A stretch of 64,000 bases of DNA from Scytalidium lignicola (Eukaryota; Ascomycota; Leotiomycetes), in assembly GCA_002812745.2 (NCBI GenBank), contig NCSJ02000218.1:1-64000 (forward strand), in the 5' to 3' direction. The translations under genes and the position numbers were made by a program. Of this stretch, positions 1-9,531 are shown one piece after another (position 1 is the stretch's first letter; every line of letters begins with the position of its first letter). The notes beneath the pieces were generated by a model. That model did no database searches and was not told the origin of the DNA. It worked only from the letters and a program-made list of their open reading frames with translations.

Positions 1-576
1 GCCTCGTAGTCACAAAGAACTGTTGCGTTCACGGACCCGGGAGCGGCAGTCAAGGACGGACTAACAGACGAACACGCGTGGCTGAAGGGCGTGCCAGCCG
101 ACCGGCCCTCGGTTGTCGCCATGGAAGAAGGCCTGCTGCCGTACCTGGATGGTGCGGAGGAAAGGCGGCTTCTGGAGCGCATCTGCGAGCGGTTCCCGAG
201 CGGGCAGATTATGTTTGATATTGTCGGGACGTGGTTTCTGCGTCTCTAGACTTTGAATAGGCCGATTAGGAGGACGGCGGCTGTAATGCACTTCGCTTTG
301 GATGATGAACGGGAGCTCGAGACGGTGCACCACAAGCTGAGAGTGAGAGACGTATTGAGGGTCTGGCAACTTCCTGGGCGTGAGGCATTTCCTTGGTATC
401 CGCGCTTTATGCTGTGGGTTTATAGCTGGCTTCCTGGTTTTTGGACCCTGGTGTCGTACCTGCGGTATGAGTTCGGATATATTGACAAGATTTGGAAGTC
501 ACACGCGAGGATCGACATACCGGCCGAGCGCATTTCTCGCATGGCGTCAACTATGATGCTATAGGTGTAGTGCGTG
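1..576 (+). pseudogene. TcmP/LCM-type O-methyltransferase, broken, 5' cut by window edge
   Basis: The frame starting at base 1 reads through TDEHAWLKGVPADRP, then an EEGLLPYLDG-like stretch and ERFPSGQIMFDIVG, then after an in-frame TAG at 247-249 it continues as RRTAAVMHFALDDERELE, VRDVLRVWQLPG and a C-terminal LRYEF segment, ending at the stop at 562-564. These blocks match the C-terminal half of leucine-carboxyl-methyltransferase-fold enzymes of the TcmP polyketide O-methyltransferase group (family knowledge). The stop looks like CAG changed to TAG, a C-to-T transition. A second in-frame stop at 7-9 and poor similarity over 10-60 suggest an intron or further decay at the left. The N-terminal SAM-binding half lies outside the window. 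The 3' end and flank recur inverted near 20.8 kb. I judge it non-functional. Confidence 0.65.
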
Positions 577-1140
577 CGGTCGGCGTATACCGTGACGTTG
601 GGTTGGCAGAGGATTTGAACGTTGAGGTCCCAGCCACACGTCCTCGGTTCAATGGTCCTGACCACACCAACCTTTGCCCCCTTCGCAGGATCTGTCACAA
701 GGATTAAGTTGGCATAATCTGCTAAGCCTGACTAATCTATCGTGGAAAATATTGTCCATGTCGACGCCAGTTCTATTGTGATGTAAGGTCTAGAACTCTC
801 CCCCTCGTCTCTTCTCAGATTCTTCTAATCTATTACTGTATTCAACTCTCTAGTCCGAATTATGCGGAACCGCATCATTGCCCAATACATCGAAAGTCAC
901 CTCGTACAACTCTGGCCCCCAACACCCATTTAATGCCCGTAAGCACTAGCCCTGGCATGATGCGTTGGGATGCTCATGTCGAGATCTCTTATCGGAATTA
1001 GCCATCGCTCAGTCTCAATCTTCGGAAGCAAACCAATTGATCTGATAGGACATATCTCTGCATGATTTCTCCGCCTTCCCAAGGGCTTTCCCTATTTTGC
1101 TCTTCAACCCCTTCATCCACACTCAATTCCACACGGTTGG
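490..1140. repeat. dispersed duplicated segment, copy A
   Basis: The reverse complement of 988-1140 and of about 490-585 matches 20637-20818 and 20836-20935 with scattered substitutions, in the same order, with about 400 bases of copy A missing from copy B. Copy A contains the 3' end of the methyltransferase relic, so the duplicated unit was probably a methyltransferase gene with its downstream flank rather than a typical transposon. Seen directly by eye; percent identity was not computed. Confidence 0.7.
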
Positions 1141-1694
1141 CAGTCCTCATAATCGTCTTAGCTTAGGTAGCATGTTAGTACCCTAACATGCTACGAGCTA
1201 CCTTGCAAGTTTAATGCCCGAGAGTCAGCTGTGGCGTCGAAGTACCGAAACACCGCAATCTGGGGAAGCGGAACCGGACCCTAAGAGTGGCACTTGCATG
1301 CCGCTAGCCAAACTGCTACGACTCGATCTAACTTCCAGCTCTCCAGTCAGTTGGCACAACGATGTCACAGCAAGCTTACTCTTTGAATCTAGGCTGGAAC
1401 CGTTGTGGCTGCTGTGCGAAAGAGGAATGCACTGAAAGCTCCACAGGCGGTTCCAGTGGCAAATTCAGAGAAGATGTGGGTTCCAGATCAATTCTCGTGG
1501 AAGGCTCATTCGACAACTGACACTGTTTAATGTTTAATATTTCAAAATTTCCTATTCATCCTTGTACCCTAATCCTTCTAATCTATTAATATTAATCCTA
1601 ATTGATTCGTGGTTGGTGAGATATAGCAATTTGAATTTGGTGGTTGAAAAGGCCAGAATTCGGGATTGTTGGTGGGGTGTGTCAGATATTGTGC
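577..1694. other. intergenic stretch with part of the duplicated segment
   Basis: No convincing gene. It holds the outer half of the dispersed segment up to about 1140 and a hairpin at 1167-1194. A 73-codon open frame at 1214-1435 has no recognisable motif or splice context and is left uncalled. The 1520-1620 part is AT-rich. Confidence 0.5.
1167..1194. repeat. perfect 12-bp hairpin
   Basis: Arms GTAGCATGTTAG (1167-1178) and CTAACATGCTAC (1183-1194) are perfect inverted repeats around the 4-base loop TACC. It lies just outside the duplicated segment and may be a transposon-end relic or cruciform. No function can be assigned. Confidence 0.8.
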
Positions 1695-2072
1695 TTATGT
1701 AATGGCCGATAGATCGGCTATTCCTGCAATACAGGAGGTTGGGGATTCCAACCCTCCATAATATCCGACAACTATTGCAGTCCGTCCTGTAGAGGAATCA
1801 ATCAAGCACTGTGCCATACGATTCATATGTGAGATTGCTGCTGCTAGCGCTCTGACCTCTTGACAGGGTGGGAAAGTTATTGGGATCACGTGTACTCGAC
1901 CATTTCCCTTCCGCCAGCTATGAGGGAAAGGCCCGAATAGTCGGCAACGAAGGGCATCAGGCCGAGTCATGCGGCAATTAGGACTGCCACATGCGTCACG
2001 CATATCCATTTCTTCGGCACAAACATCACACCGGGTAGTGCTGACCATCGTGAGATTCCCGTGTGCTTCCAC
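1695..2072 (-). CDS. hypothetical 125-residue protein
   Basis: An uninterrupted frame starting MEAHGNL and ending at the stop at 1695-1697. It has a cysteine-containing N-terminal block CDVCAEEMDMRDACGSPNC, which could bind zinc, and no signal peptide or membrane segment. I do not recognise a family. It lies about 80 bases left of the Tc1-like element and could be a fragment of a longer gene cut by that insertion; the sequence just left of the element (2080-2135) weakly resembles the repeat unit on the other side. It may also be a chance frame. Confidence 0.3.
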   Translation of the reverse strand: MEAHGNLTMVSTTRCDVCAEEMDMRDACGSPNCRMTRPDALRCRLFGPFPHSWRKGNGRVHVIPITFPPCQEVRALAAAISHMNRMAQCLIDSSTGRTAIVVGYYGGLESPTSCIAGIADLSAIT

Positions 2073-2153
2073 ATACCCGGGGGTATTAATGATCGCCGAA
2101 GGTGCGGATTCGTTTGTTTACCTTTGATACTGTGCGAGAATAGAAGTACTGCT

Positions 2154-2189
2154 TACTTGGTTGTAAGGATAAATAATTCATAATCCTGT
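2154..2189 (+). repeat. left terminal inverted repeat of the Tc1-like element
   Basis: Begins TACTTGGTTGTAAGGATAAA and pairs with 3423-3458. The three mismatches are all C/T transitions, as expected from point-mutation decay rather than indels. Confidence 0.9.
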
Positions 2190-2355
2190 AGACCTACATA
2201 CCCTAGCACAGCTAGGTCTAAAAAGGATGAATTGCCTGCTGCTCTACTCTTAATATTTTGTATGTAAACTTCCAGCTTCAATTACAGCCTAGCATCTCTT
2301 GGGCATGCTTTTAATTAAGTCTATAATATCAGACTCAGGACTTGAATTCCAAGCC

Positions 2356-3060
2356 TCATTGACTTGTTCTCACATAATCCTTCATCCACTTCCATACAGT
2401 CTCAATTGGATTGAGATCAGGCGAGTTAGCCGGCCATCTTATTGTTGTGATTCCTCGATGATTTAACTCAGCTATAGTTGATCTAGTTGCGTGGCTTGAT
2501 GCGTTATCTTGCATTAAGATCAAATCCTTCCCTTGTATATATAAATCAATTACTGGAGCAGTATGCTCTTGATAGCTTTGTTGATTGATTGAGCCCCAAG
2601 ATTTCTCCCAAAATAAGCCCGGTCCTTTGCCATATTTCCTGAAATACAGCCCTAAAACATCCATCTAATTTGGCGCTGTACTTTAGGCTCAACGCAATCT
2701 TTGTGTAAAGCCTCTCCTCGTCGTCGAGTGATTTTGACCTTTTTGTGTTTTCCAGGCTGTACCCAAGTTTCATCTGTCCAAAGTATTGAAAACCATTGCT
2801 CTTCTGTCCAATTAACATGATTTAAAGCCCATTGTAAGCGATTATCTATGTTGAGTTGTGAAAGTTTAGGCTTTTTGAGAGTTGATTGTCGTGAAAAGCC
2901 TTCCAATTTGAAAGCTGTAGCAATAGCATAAACTTTACAATTCTAGCCTAACATTGAAAGTATTTTATACTATTCTATACGTTGGTTTGTCGCTAAAGAG
3001 CATACTCACTCAATTAATTGCTCTCGTTCAGAAAAACCAAGTAAAGGTTAATGTCCTGAT
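2356..3060 (-). pseudogene. Tc1-like DDE transposase, multiply interrupted
   Basis: Read on the minus strand, weak helix-turn-helix-like remains lie near 3000-3060. They are followed by a segment with two TAG codons where tryptophans are expected, then VYAIATAFKLEGFSRQS, NHVNWTEEQWFSILWTDE, HKKVKITRRRGEALH, and after a frame change GPGLFWEKSWGSINQQSY, LILMQDNASSH and WPANSPDLNPIETVWKWMKD. The catalytic aspartates of the DDE triad are visible in WTDET and QDNASS, and the final acid in the SPDLNPIE motif. The two TGG-to-TAG changes and the frame breaks make it inactive. The stops are CpA-to-TpA on the plus strand, the context preferred by RIP, although this context is unavoidable for TGG codons. 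Confidence 0.85.
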
Positions 3061-3422
3061 TTAATTTTTTAAGGTGTAAAACGATGAAATAATATATATT
3101 AGACGTAATTTTTGGTAATGTTTAATTGAAGTATAATATTAGTCTTGCTCTATCCTGCTTGTGAATATAAAGTACGAATCTTGAGACGTTAATTGCACGA
3201 ACAATCAGATCACTTGGGTTTTAGAATAGGAACCTCCCAGATCTCCTCATCTTCGGATTCAGAAATCTCAGATAAGGATAAATCTGGATCGTCATAATTC
3301 ATGTTGTCAAAATACAATTCTCTAAGGAAATTGAGTAGAAAAGATATTGAAGCGGCATCGAAGGCCCTCTTTTATTATTGGTCCAGAGCTGGGTGGCGAA
3401 TCCACTAGAACCTACTAATATG

Positions 3423-3458
3423 ACAGGGTTATAAATTATTTATCCTTGCAACCAAGTA
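3423..3458 (-). repeat. right terminal inverted repeat of the Tc1-like element
   Basis: On the minus strand it begins TACTTGGTTGCAAGGATAAA, matching the left end. The TA at 3457-3458 serves as the probable target duplication. Confidence 0.9.
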
Positions 3459-3508
3459 CTGTTTGTATGGAAGAAAGACGTTGCGCTAATTGCTTTCACC
3501 GAAGAAGC

Positions 3509-3940
3509 GGGACACTCCAGATCCACATTACAGCAAGACTGACTATTGTGGTTGCTTTTAAAGCTTTCGGGAGTTCAAGATCCGGGGCTAGATAATCTCA
3601 GCGGGTACCAATTTGTCATCTTGCCTCCAAATACGAGGCTGGATGGATGATAGCTCGAAGATCCGGATTCGTTGTTTATCTCCAAGTGTTGAGGCCGAGA
3701 CTGGAGTATAGAGAGCTTGGAATTCACCCGAGATCCACAATACAGCGAGGCTGACTATCGCGATGTCTTCTGAGACTTTCGGGAGCCTCAAGATCCGGTG
3801 CTAGACCATTTTAGTGGCACAAATTCTCCCGTCTTCCTCTAGATATGAGACTAGAAGGAAAGTCTGGAGATGATCTTGAAATGCGGATTCGTTGTCTCTA
3901 TCCAAGTGGAGAGGCACATGCTTAAAATCAGGTCCCACTA
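3509..3940. repeat. diverged tandem duplication, two units of about 215 bp
   Basis: Unit one (about 3509-3724) and unit two (about 3725-3940) share ordered landmarks: AGATCCACA.TACAG, CTTTCGGGAG, AAGATCCGG.GCTAGA, ATCTTG/GTCTTCCTC and GGATTCGTTGT. The landmarks are 212 to 220 bases apart. No protein motif runs through both units. A weaker match to the GGATTCGTTTG stretch at about 2106, left of the transposon, suggests the array once extended there and was split by the insertion (inference). Confidence 0.65.
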
Positions 3941-4405
3941 ACGATACGAGTTCGGTGAATAGAATACCTCCTATTGCCAATGCCTGCGTCACTATTGTAT
4001 AGCTCGAATTCTACCCCGTCGCTTGATTGTTATATCCGAATATCTAAAAAGAAGTCGAGGACTTAAGCGGGGGGAGGTCATCAGAATTAAGGGTAGGTAC
4101 TCTTGTGGCCATCATTTCGAAAAGATCGTTTTAATCTGACAGTAATTCCTATTCTGTCCTAGACGATGTCATTCCTTACCACACCTTCCTCCTTGATGAC
4201 GCGGAGATTCTGTCTTTTTACCCCTTCAAGCAACGCTACCTCCGGCAGGCCCACGATGAGATTCGTATTTCCATTGGAGTTACATGTGAGTGATCACCTT
4301 CGAGGCGGAGCTATGTGGATTCTAACAGAATCTGGCATGTATTGGCCGACAATGGCTGTGTCATTGGAGACAACAACAAATTGCTCTTCATCCCTCCGAG
4401 TCTTT

Positions 4406-4413
4406 TATAAATA
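4406..4413 (+). promoter_or_regulatory. TATA box of the catalase gene
   Basis: TATAAATA lies 142 bases upstream of the catalase ATG and is followed by a CT-rich tract at about 4440-4475, the usual layout around the transcription start of strongly expressed Aspergillus-type genes. Confidence 0.55.
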
Positions 4414-4547
4414 CTCAGGAGATTCCAATTAGTGCAGATTCTCTCTTCCTCTACTCTCTTCCTCTGTTTCTCTAGATGCTATTGCAGAGTTTAGCATTGC
4501 AGTTAAACTTCTGTTTCTGTTCAAGACTTTTCAACCCAATTACCAAG

Positions 4548-6896
4548 ATGAGAGGTGCTTGGTTTTCGCTGGCCGTTGCCGGCTTGGCCGATGCTGCTGG
4601 AGTTACCTGTCCCTTCGCCCTGGGCAGTAACGGTCAGGGCAGAAATGCCAATACGCAGAGCGCCGATATGATGGTTGACGCCATGACTCCTCCCATGAAT
4701 CTGCATGTCTATACCAACGACACCAACTCTTACATGACCACCGACTGGGGTACTCCGATCCAGGACCAGCTGAGTCTGAAGGTCGGCCCCAGAGGTCCCA
4801 CTGTCTTGGAGGACTTCATGTTCCGCCAGAAGCTGCAGCGCTTCGACCATGAGCGTGTAAGTTGATTCGTCTCCGAGTTTCATCATGAAGGATTGGCTGG
4901 TACTGACAAGACTGTCATCAGATGCCCGAGCGTGTTGTTCACGCCAGAGGAGTCGGAGCCTACGGCACCTTCACCTCTTACGGAAATTGGTCCAACATCA
5001 CTGCCGCCTCTTTTCTTAGTGCTGAGGGAAAGCAGACCAATACATTTGTCCGCTTCTCCACTGTTGCAGGTTTCAGAGGAAGTGCAGACACTGTCCGTGA
5101 TATGCACGGATTTGCCACCAGATTCTACACTGATGAAGGAAACTACGGTGAGCCATGGAATCCGACCTCTCCTTAGGCATCTTGGTCTAATAGCTTGAGC
5201 AGACGTTGTCGGAGTCACTGTACCTGTGTTCTTCATCCAGGACGCCAGTCAATTCCCTGACCTGGTTCACGCCATCAAGCCCCAGCCCCAGAACGAGATG
5301 CCTCAGGGTGCCACCGCCCACGATTCCGCCTATGACTTCTTCTCCCAGCAGCCTTCCGCTCTCCACACTTTGCTCTGGTTCATGGCCGGCCACGGTATCC
5401 CCCGTTCCTTCCGCCACGTCGACGGATTTGGTGTTCACACTTACCGTTTCGTGACCAACAACGGCACCTCCAAACTTGTCAAGATCCACTGGAGAACTTT
5501 GCAGGGTGTCGCTGGTATGGTGTGGGAAGAGGCCCAGGCTGTTGCTGGTAAGAATATCGATTTCCATCGTCAGGACCTTTTCAATGCTATTGAGTCTGGG
5601 AAGTTCCCTGAGTACGAGTTCGGTGTTCAGATTGTGGATGAGGCCGACGTCTTGGCCTATGGTTTTGATATGCTAGACCCCACCAAGTTCTTGCCTTTGG
5701 ATGTTGTTCCTGTTACCTGGCTTGGAAAGATGCAGCTCAACCGCAACCCCACCAACTATTTCGCTGAGACCGAGCAGATTGGCTTCCAGCCTGGCCATGT
5801 GGTTCGTGGTATCGACTTCTCCGATGACCCTCTTCTCCAGGGACGTATCTACTCCTACCTAGACACCCAGCTCCACCGTCACGGATCAGCCAACTTCGAG
5901 CAGCTCCCTATCAACCGCCCTGTGGTTCCTGTTCACAACAACAACCGCGATGGTTTGATGCAGTCGACCATCCCCACCAACCAGTGGGCATACACCCCCA
6001 ACACCTTGAACATGGGCTCCCCTATGCAGGCCAACGAGACCGTTGGAAATGGTTTCTTCACTTCTCCCAACCGTTACTACAGCGGCTACCTTATCCGTGA
6101 ATCCAGCCCTACCTTCTCTGACTTCTACACTCAACCTCGTCTGTTCTACAATTCCCTTGTTCCGGCAGAGCAGCAGATGGTTGTTGATGGTCTCCGCTTC
6201 GAGGTCTCTCATGTCGTTAACCTCTCTGTGAGACAGAATGTCGTTACGGCGCTGAACAAGGTGGACAATGACCTCGCCTGTCGCGTTGCTGCGGCCATTG
6301 GTGTCGCCTGCCCTATGCCTGACCCCACCTACTACCACAACAACGTCACTATCGGTGTCGGCACCTTCCAGCCTCTGTACAATATTACTGGCTTGCAGCT
6401 TGCTTTCCTTGCCTCCGATGCCTATCCCCAGTCGATCACCCAAGGGAGGAGTTTCGCCGCCAGGCTGGCCTCTGCTGGTGTCGATGTCACCATTGTCGCC
6501 GAGTCTTTGGCTATGGGTGCCAACATGACCTACTCCGCCGCTGATGGATCCATCTTTGACGGAGTTGTTGTTGCTGATGGTGTCCAGGGCCTCTTCTCCT
6601 TGATGAGCTTCACTACCCAGCCCTACAACACCACCGACATGCCCAAGACTGTTTCCCCCTACTCCAGTCTTTTCCCCGCCGGTCGTCCCCTTCAGATGCT
6701 GGTCGATGCCTTCAAATACGGAAAGACCATTGGAGCCATCGGCACCGGTACTTTCGCCTTGACCACCGCTGACATCTCAATGACCCGCCCCGGTGTGTAT
6801 GTCGCCAACAGCACCAGCACAACCTTCATCGACCAGATCAAGAGTGGACTGTACACCTTCAAGTTCCTTGACCGTTTCACCCTCGACTCTAACTAA
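4548..6896 (+). CDS. catB: secreted large-subunit catalase (CatB type)
   Basis: Three exons (4548-4856, 4922-5147, 5203-6896) give a 742-residue heme catalase that degrades hydrogen peroxide outside the cell or in the wall. The ATG at 4548 (context CCAAGATG) is followed by a signal peptide [18 protein letters not shown]. The active-site block [15 protein letters not shown] carries the catalytic histidine near residue 110, and the proximal heme tyrosine is in RIYSYLDTQ. The last 180 residues form the DJ-1/amidotransferase-like domain typical of large-subunit catalases, so the length fits CatB enzymes of about 720-740. The oddity is in the distal loop: the family sequence VGNNIPVFFI reads [10 protein letters not shown] here, so the asparagine pair including the catalytic one is replaced. 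The introns are 65 and 55 bp with normal borders. Confidence 0.93.
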
Positions 6897-8434
6897 AGGG
6901 GGTGTCAATGGATGGCCACTAAGTGGGACGTTTCATAAACGTTATATAATTTCGTGCTCTGTGGACATTCCCTTTCTAAATTGTCTATTTTTNATTCTTT
7001 TTTNAACTTCTCTTCTTTTTATCCTCCGTCGATGATCCGGAATATGGAGCCTGTTGAAGGAGCCAAATAGACCTGACCTTGTCGAGCCCATCCTGATGAC
7101 TTTTATTTAGAATGATTCAGCGATAATCTTAGGATCAGCTCAGATTTTATATTAGTTATTACTCAATTTGACAGTCTTTCATTTTCTAGTAAAAACTTTA
7201 TTAAGTGGTATAACTGCCTCGTTACTTTCTCTGCCTGTACTTAAAAACATAACTCTCTTTATGCTTTTAATATAACACTTACAAGCTTTTTAGCACGTGA
7301 AATTACGCCTCTAATAATACCACTCTAATATAAGAACTTCAATTATCTAGTATTTTTTCATACCTTTAACTCGAAGCACAGCTTGGTATTGGTTATAGAC
7401 ATAATGTCAATGAATAGCCTGTAATAACAGATCTCCATGGATCGCAACTTTGTTGCAACGCAGAAAGCCACCAACTGACGAACGGCTGCCTTTGAAAGAC
7501 AACGTGGAATTGAACGTCAACTTGGCTGTTTTTTATTTAAGTTTCTTACAGTCTTGATCTACATCGTCAATATTGACCATGTATAATGTTGCATTTTAAA
7601 TTGTTATGCTTTAATCACTGTTTCGAAAACATAGGAATCTAGTTGGTTATGTTATAGTTAGATGAATAAAGATTTTCACAAAAACCGAAATGAGTGGATC
7701 AATTTTGTTTAATCTCTATATTTTAAATGATTAAGTATATAATGGACTCCACTCAATTTGTTAGCCGTCCCAGAAAAAATCAATAATCCTATATTAATAT
7801 AGGTGGTCCCGCACTATCACTGAGATCTCACATCCATGATCATCCGAGATGAACTTCCACGCCGATCATCTCCCCCACGATCATCACTCCTGCGAACGTT
7901 GTGACCCACGTGGCCCTTGCTTACTTAAAATTAACGCAGGCCCACTTTTAGAAATAGTTTAAACGGTCCAAGTGTGGCTTATGCACGAACCCTTTTGCGA
8001 TATGCAACAAAACTTTTGTCCGTAAGGTCCATTATGGTTAGCAGGTATGTGGATACTTAGTGGAACTACCTGTTAACACTTGATGGTGTAGAGAACAGGT
8101 ATAGAAAGGTTTTAGAGGTATTACTGCTTAGGACTTAGGCTGTTTAAAGCTTGGAACCGAGTTAGGACATAGCCAGAATAGGAGTAGCGGATTTTCGATA
8201 GCTGCCTATGGGTTCCCCCCTCGGCGTAAATGAACATACATACATACATACATACATACATACACATTTGATGGTGGCAGGTCAATCTATGGAGAGGTAG
8301 GATGAGCGCTAACAAGATGGGCATGAAGGTAAAAGCCCACTCTACAATGCAATGGCTACATCTATAAGAGCTAAGCCTCTGGTATTTGGATAAATGTTGA
8401 GTGATGCCTATAATCAGATTCAGGATCAGCGAAA
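6897..8434. other. AT-rich intergenic region
   Basis: No gene recognised. The stretch 7050-7850 is strongly AT-rich, which fits either long untranslated DNA or a decayed repeat. Single N characters at 6993 and 7004 flank T runs. A CATA microsatellite lies at 8235-8264. Confidence 0.5.
8235..8264. repeat. (CATA)7 microsatellite
   Basis: Seven perfect CATA units plus CA. It is a likely length-polymorphic locus. Confidence 0.95.
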
Positions 8435-9355
8435 ATGTCTTGCAAGATCATCCTATTATTATTCCACCCACCACGATATTCTGCTACATCAGATGGAAGT
8501 GATTCTGTTACCTACCGTGCTGCAGCATATTATGTCAACTGGTATGTTTTAAGTCCACACTCTGGAAAATACCTAACAACAACAGGGCTATTTACGAGAG
8601 GCAATTTAATCTACAGGACCTTCCTGCAGATAAATTGACGCATGTATTCTATGCTTTCGCCAACGTAAAGCCAGATACGGAAGAAGTGTGAGTTGTACTC
8701 CGAAGTTATAGCAGCATTATGAAGTAAAAGCTTCTTGTTCAAAGCTAACTCTATATTTTGAGGTAGATACTTGTCCGAAAGTTACGCAGATACAAATATT
8801 CACTTCCCTGGAGACTCCTGGGATGAGACTGGAACGAATCTTTATGGATGCTTTAAATAGCTCTATCTTCTTAAGAAAAAGAATCTTAACTTGAAGGTTC
8901 TTTTGTTTATAGGCGGCTGGAGCTACTTTTTGAACTTTGCAAAATCAGCATCTAGCAACTTGAACCGTTCAAAATTTGCTTCATCTGCGGTATCACTTGT
9001 TGCAAACTTTGGCCTTGATGCGCTTGATATCGATTGGGAGAATTTGGTGTTCGACACGGATGCAGCAAACATAGTTTTACTTTTTCAGGCTGTTAGAGAA
9101 GCTCTTGACGATTACGGAAGCTCACTGAGTTTGCAATACAATTTCACCCTTACGGTAACCTCCCCCGCTGGACCCTCTAATTATCAAACTATGCATCTCG
9201 CCGACATGGATCAGTATATTGAATTCTGGAATATTATGGCCTACGACTATACCGGATCATGGAGCGCTGTGACTGCTAATCAAGGAAATCTCTTTGCTTC
9301 TTCTATGGATCCTGCTAGCACGCCATTTGACACACAGACAGTCGTTACGCGATGA
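8435..9355 (+). pseudogene. GH18 chitinase, nonsense-broken and 3' truncated
   Basis: Three exons can be joined (8435-8541, 8586-8687, 8767 onward). They encode [64 protein letters not shown], the catalytic block LDALDIDWEN (DxxDxDxE intact) and EFWNIMAYDYTGSW. This is the class V (ChiB1-like) chitinase pattern. An in-frame TAG at 8858-8860 replaces the expected glutamine in GCFKQLYLLKK, and the frame ends at 9355 with about the last third of a normal 430-residue enzyme missing. Downstream sequence does not resemble a chitinase; it abuts the 3' end of the convergent multicopper oxidase gene. No signal peptide is evident. I judge it a pseudogene. Confidence 0.85.
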
Positions 9356-9531
9356 CATTTATCCCAACCTTACAACCCGACGTACCCATCAAGACGCGGT
9401 TCCGGGAAGCGCCACCCAAGGTCACTACGCTTCCGTCGAGTATCACAACTTCCCGTCTGGGCGCATGACGGCGTATAGATCGCCCTACAAAAGGTGTCAG
9501 TGAGGACCAAGTCAGTCATCTGAGGGGCGTC

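Larger units (their letters stand above)
2154..3458 (-). mobile_element. dead Tc1/mariner-superfamily DNA transposon with terminal inverted repeats
   Basis: The ends 2154-2189 and 3423-3458 are inverted repeats differing at three positions, all transitions. Counting TA at 2154-2155 and 3457-3458 as the target duplication, the element is about 1.3 kb, the normal Tc1 size. The interior encodes a degraded DDE transposase on the minus strand. Superfamily placement rests on the transposase motifs WTDETWV, MQDNASSH and SPDLNPIE. It is non-autonomous now because of several stops and frame changes. Confidence 0.9.

Noticed and set aside
1214..1435. 73-codon open frame
   Set aside because: No motif, no splice or promoter context, next to repeat DNA; a chance frame is likely.
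4166..4432. 88-codon frame before the catalase
   Set aside because: It runs through the TATA box of the catalase and has no recognisable domain.
5886..6443. 185-codon antisense frame within the catalase
   Set aside because: It is a shadow of the strongly biased catalase coding frame; the sense strand is clearly the gene.
8235..8264. Regular repeats considered as a CRISPR array
   Set aside because: It is a simple CATA microsatellite, and the genome is fungal.
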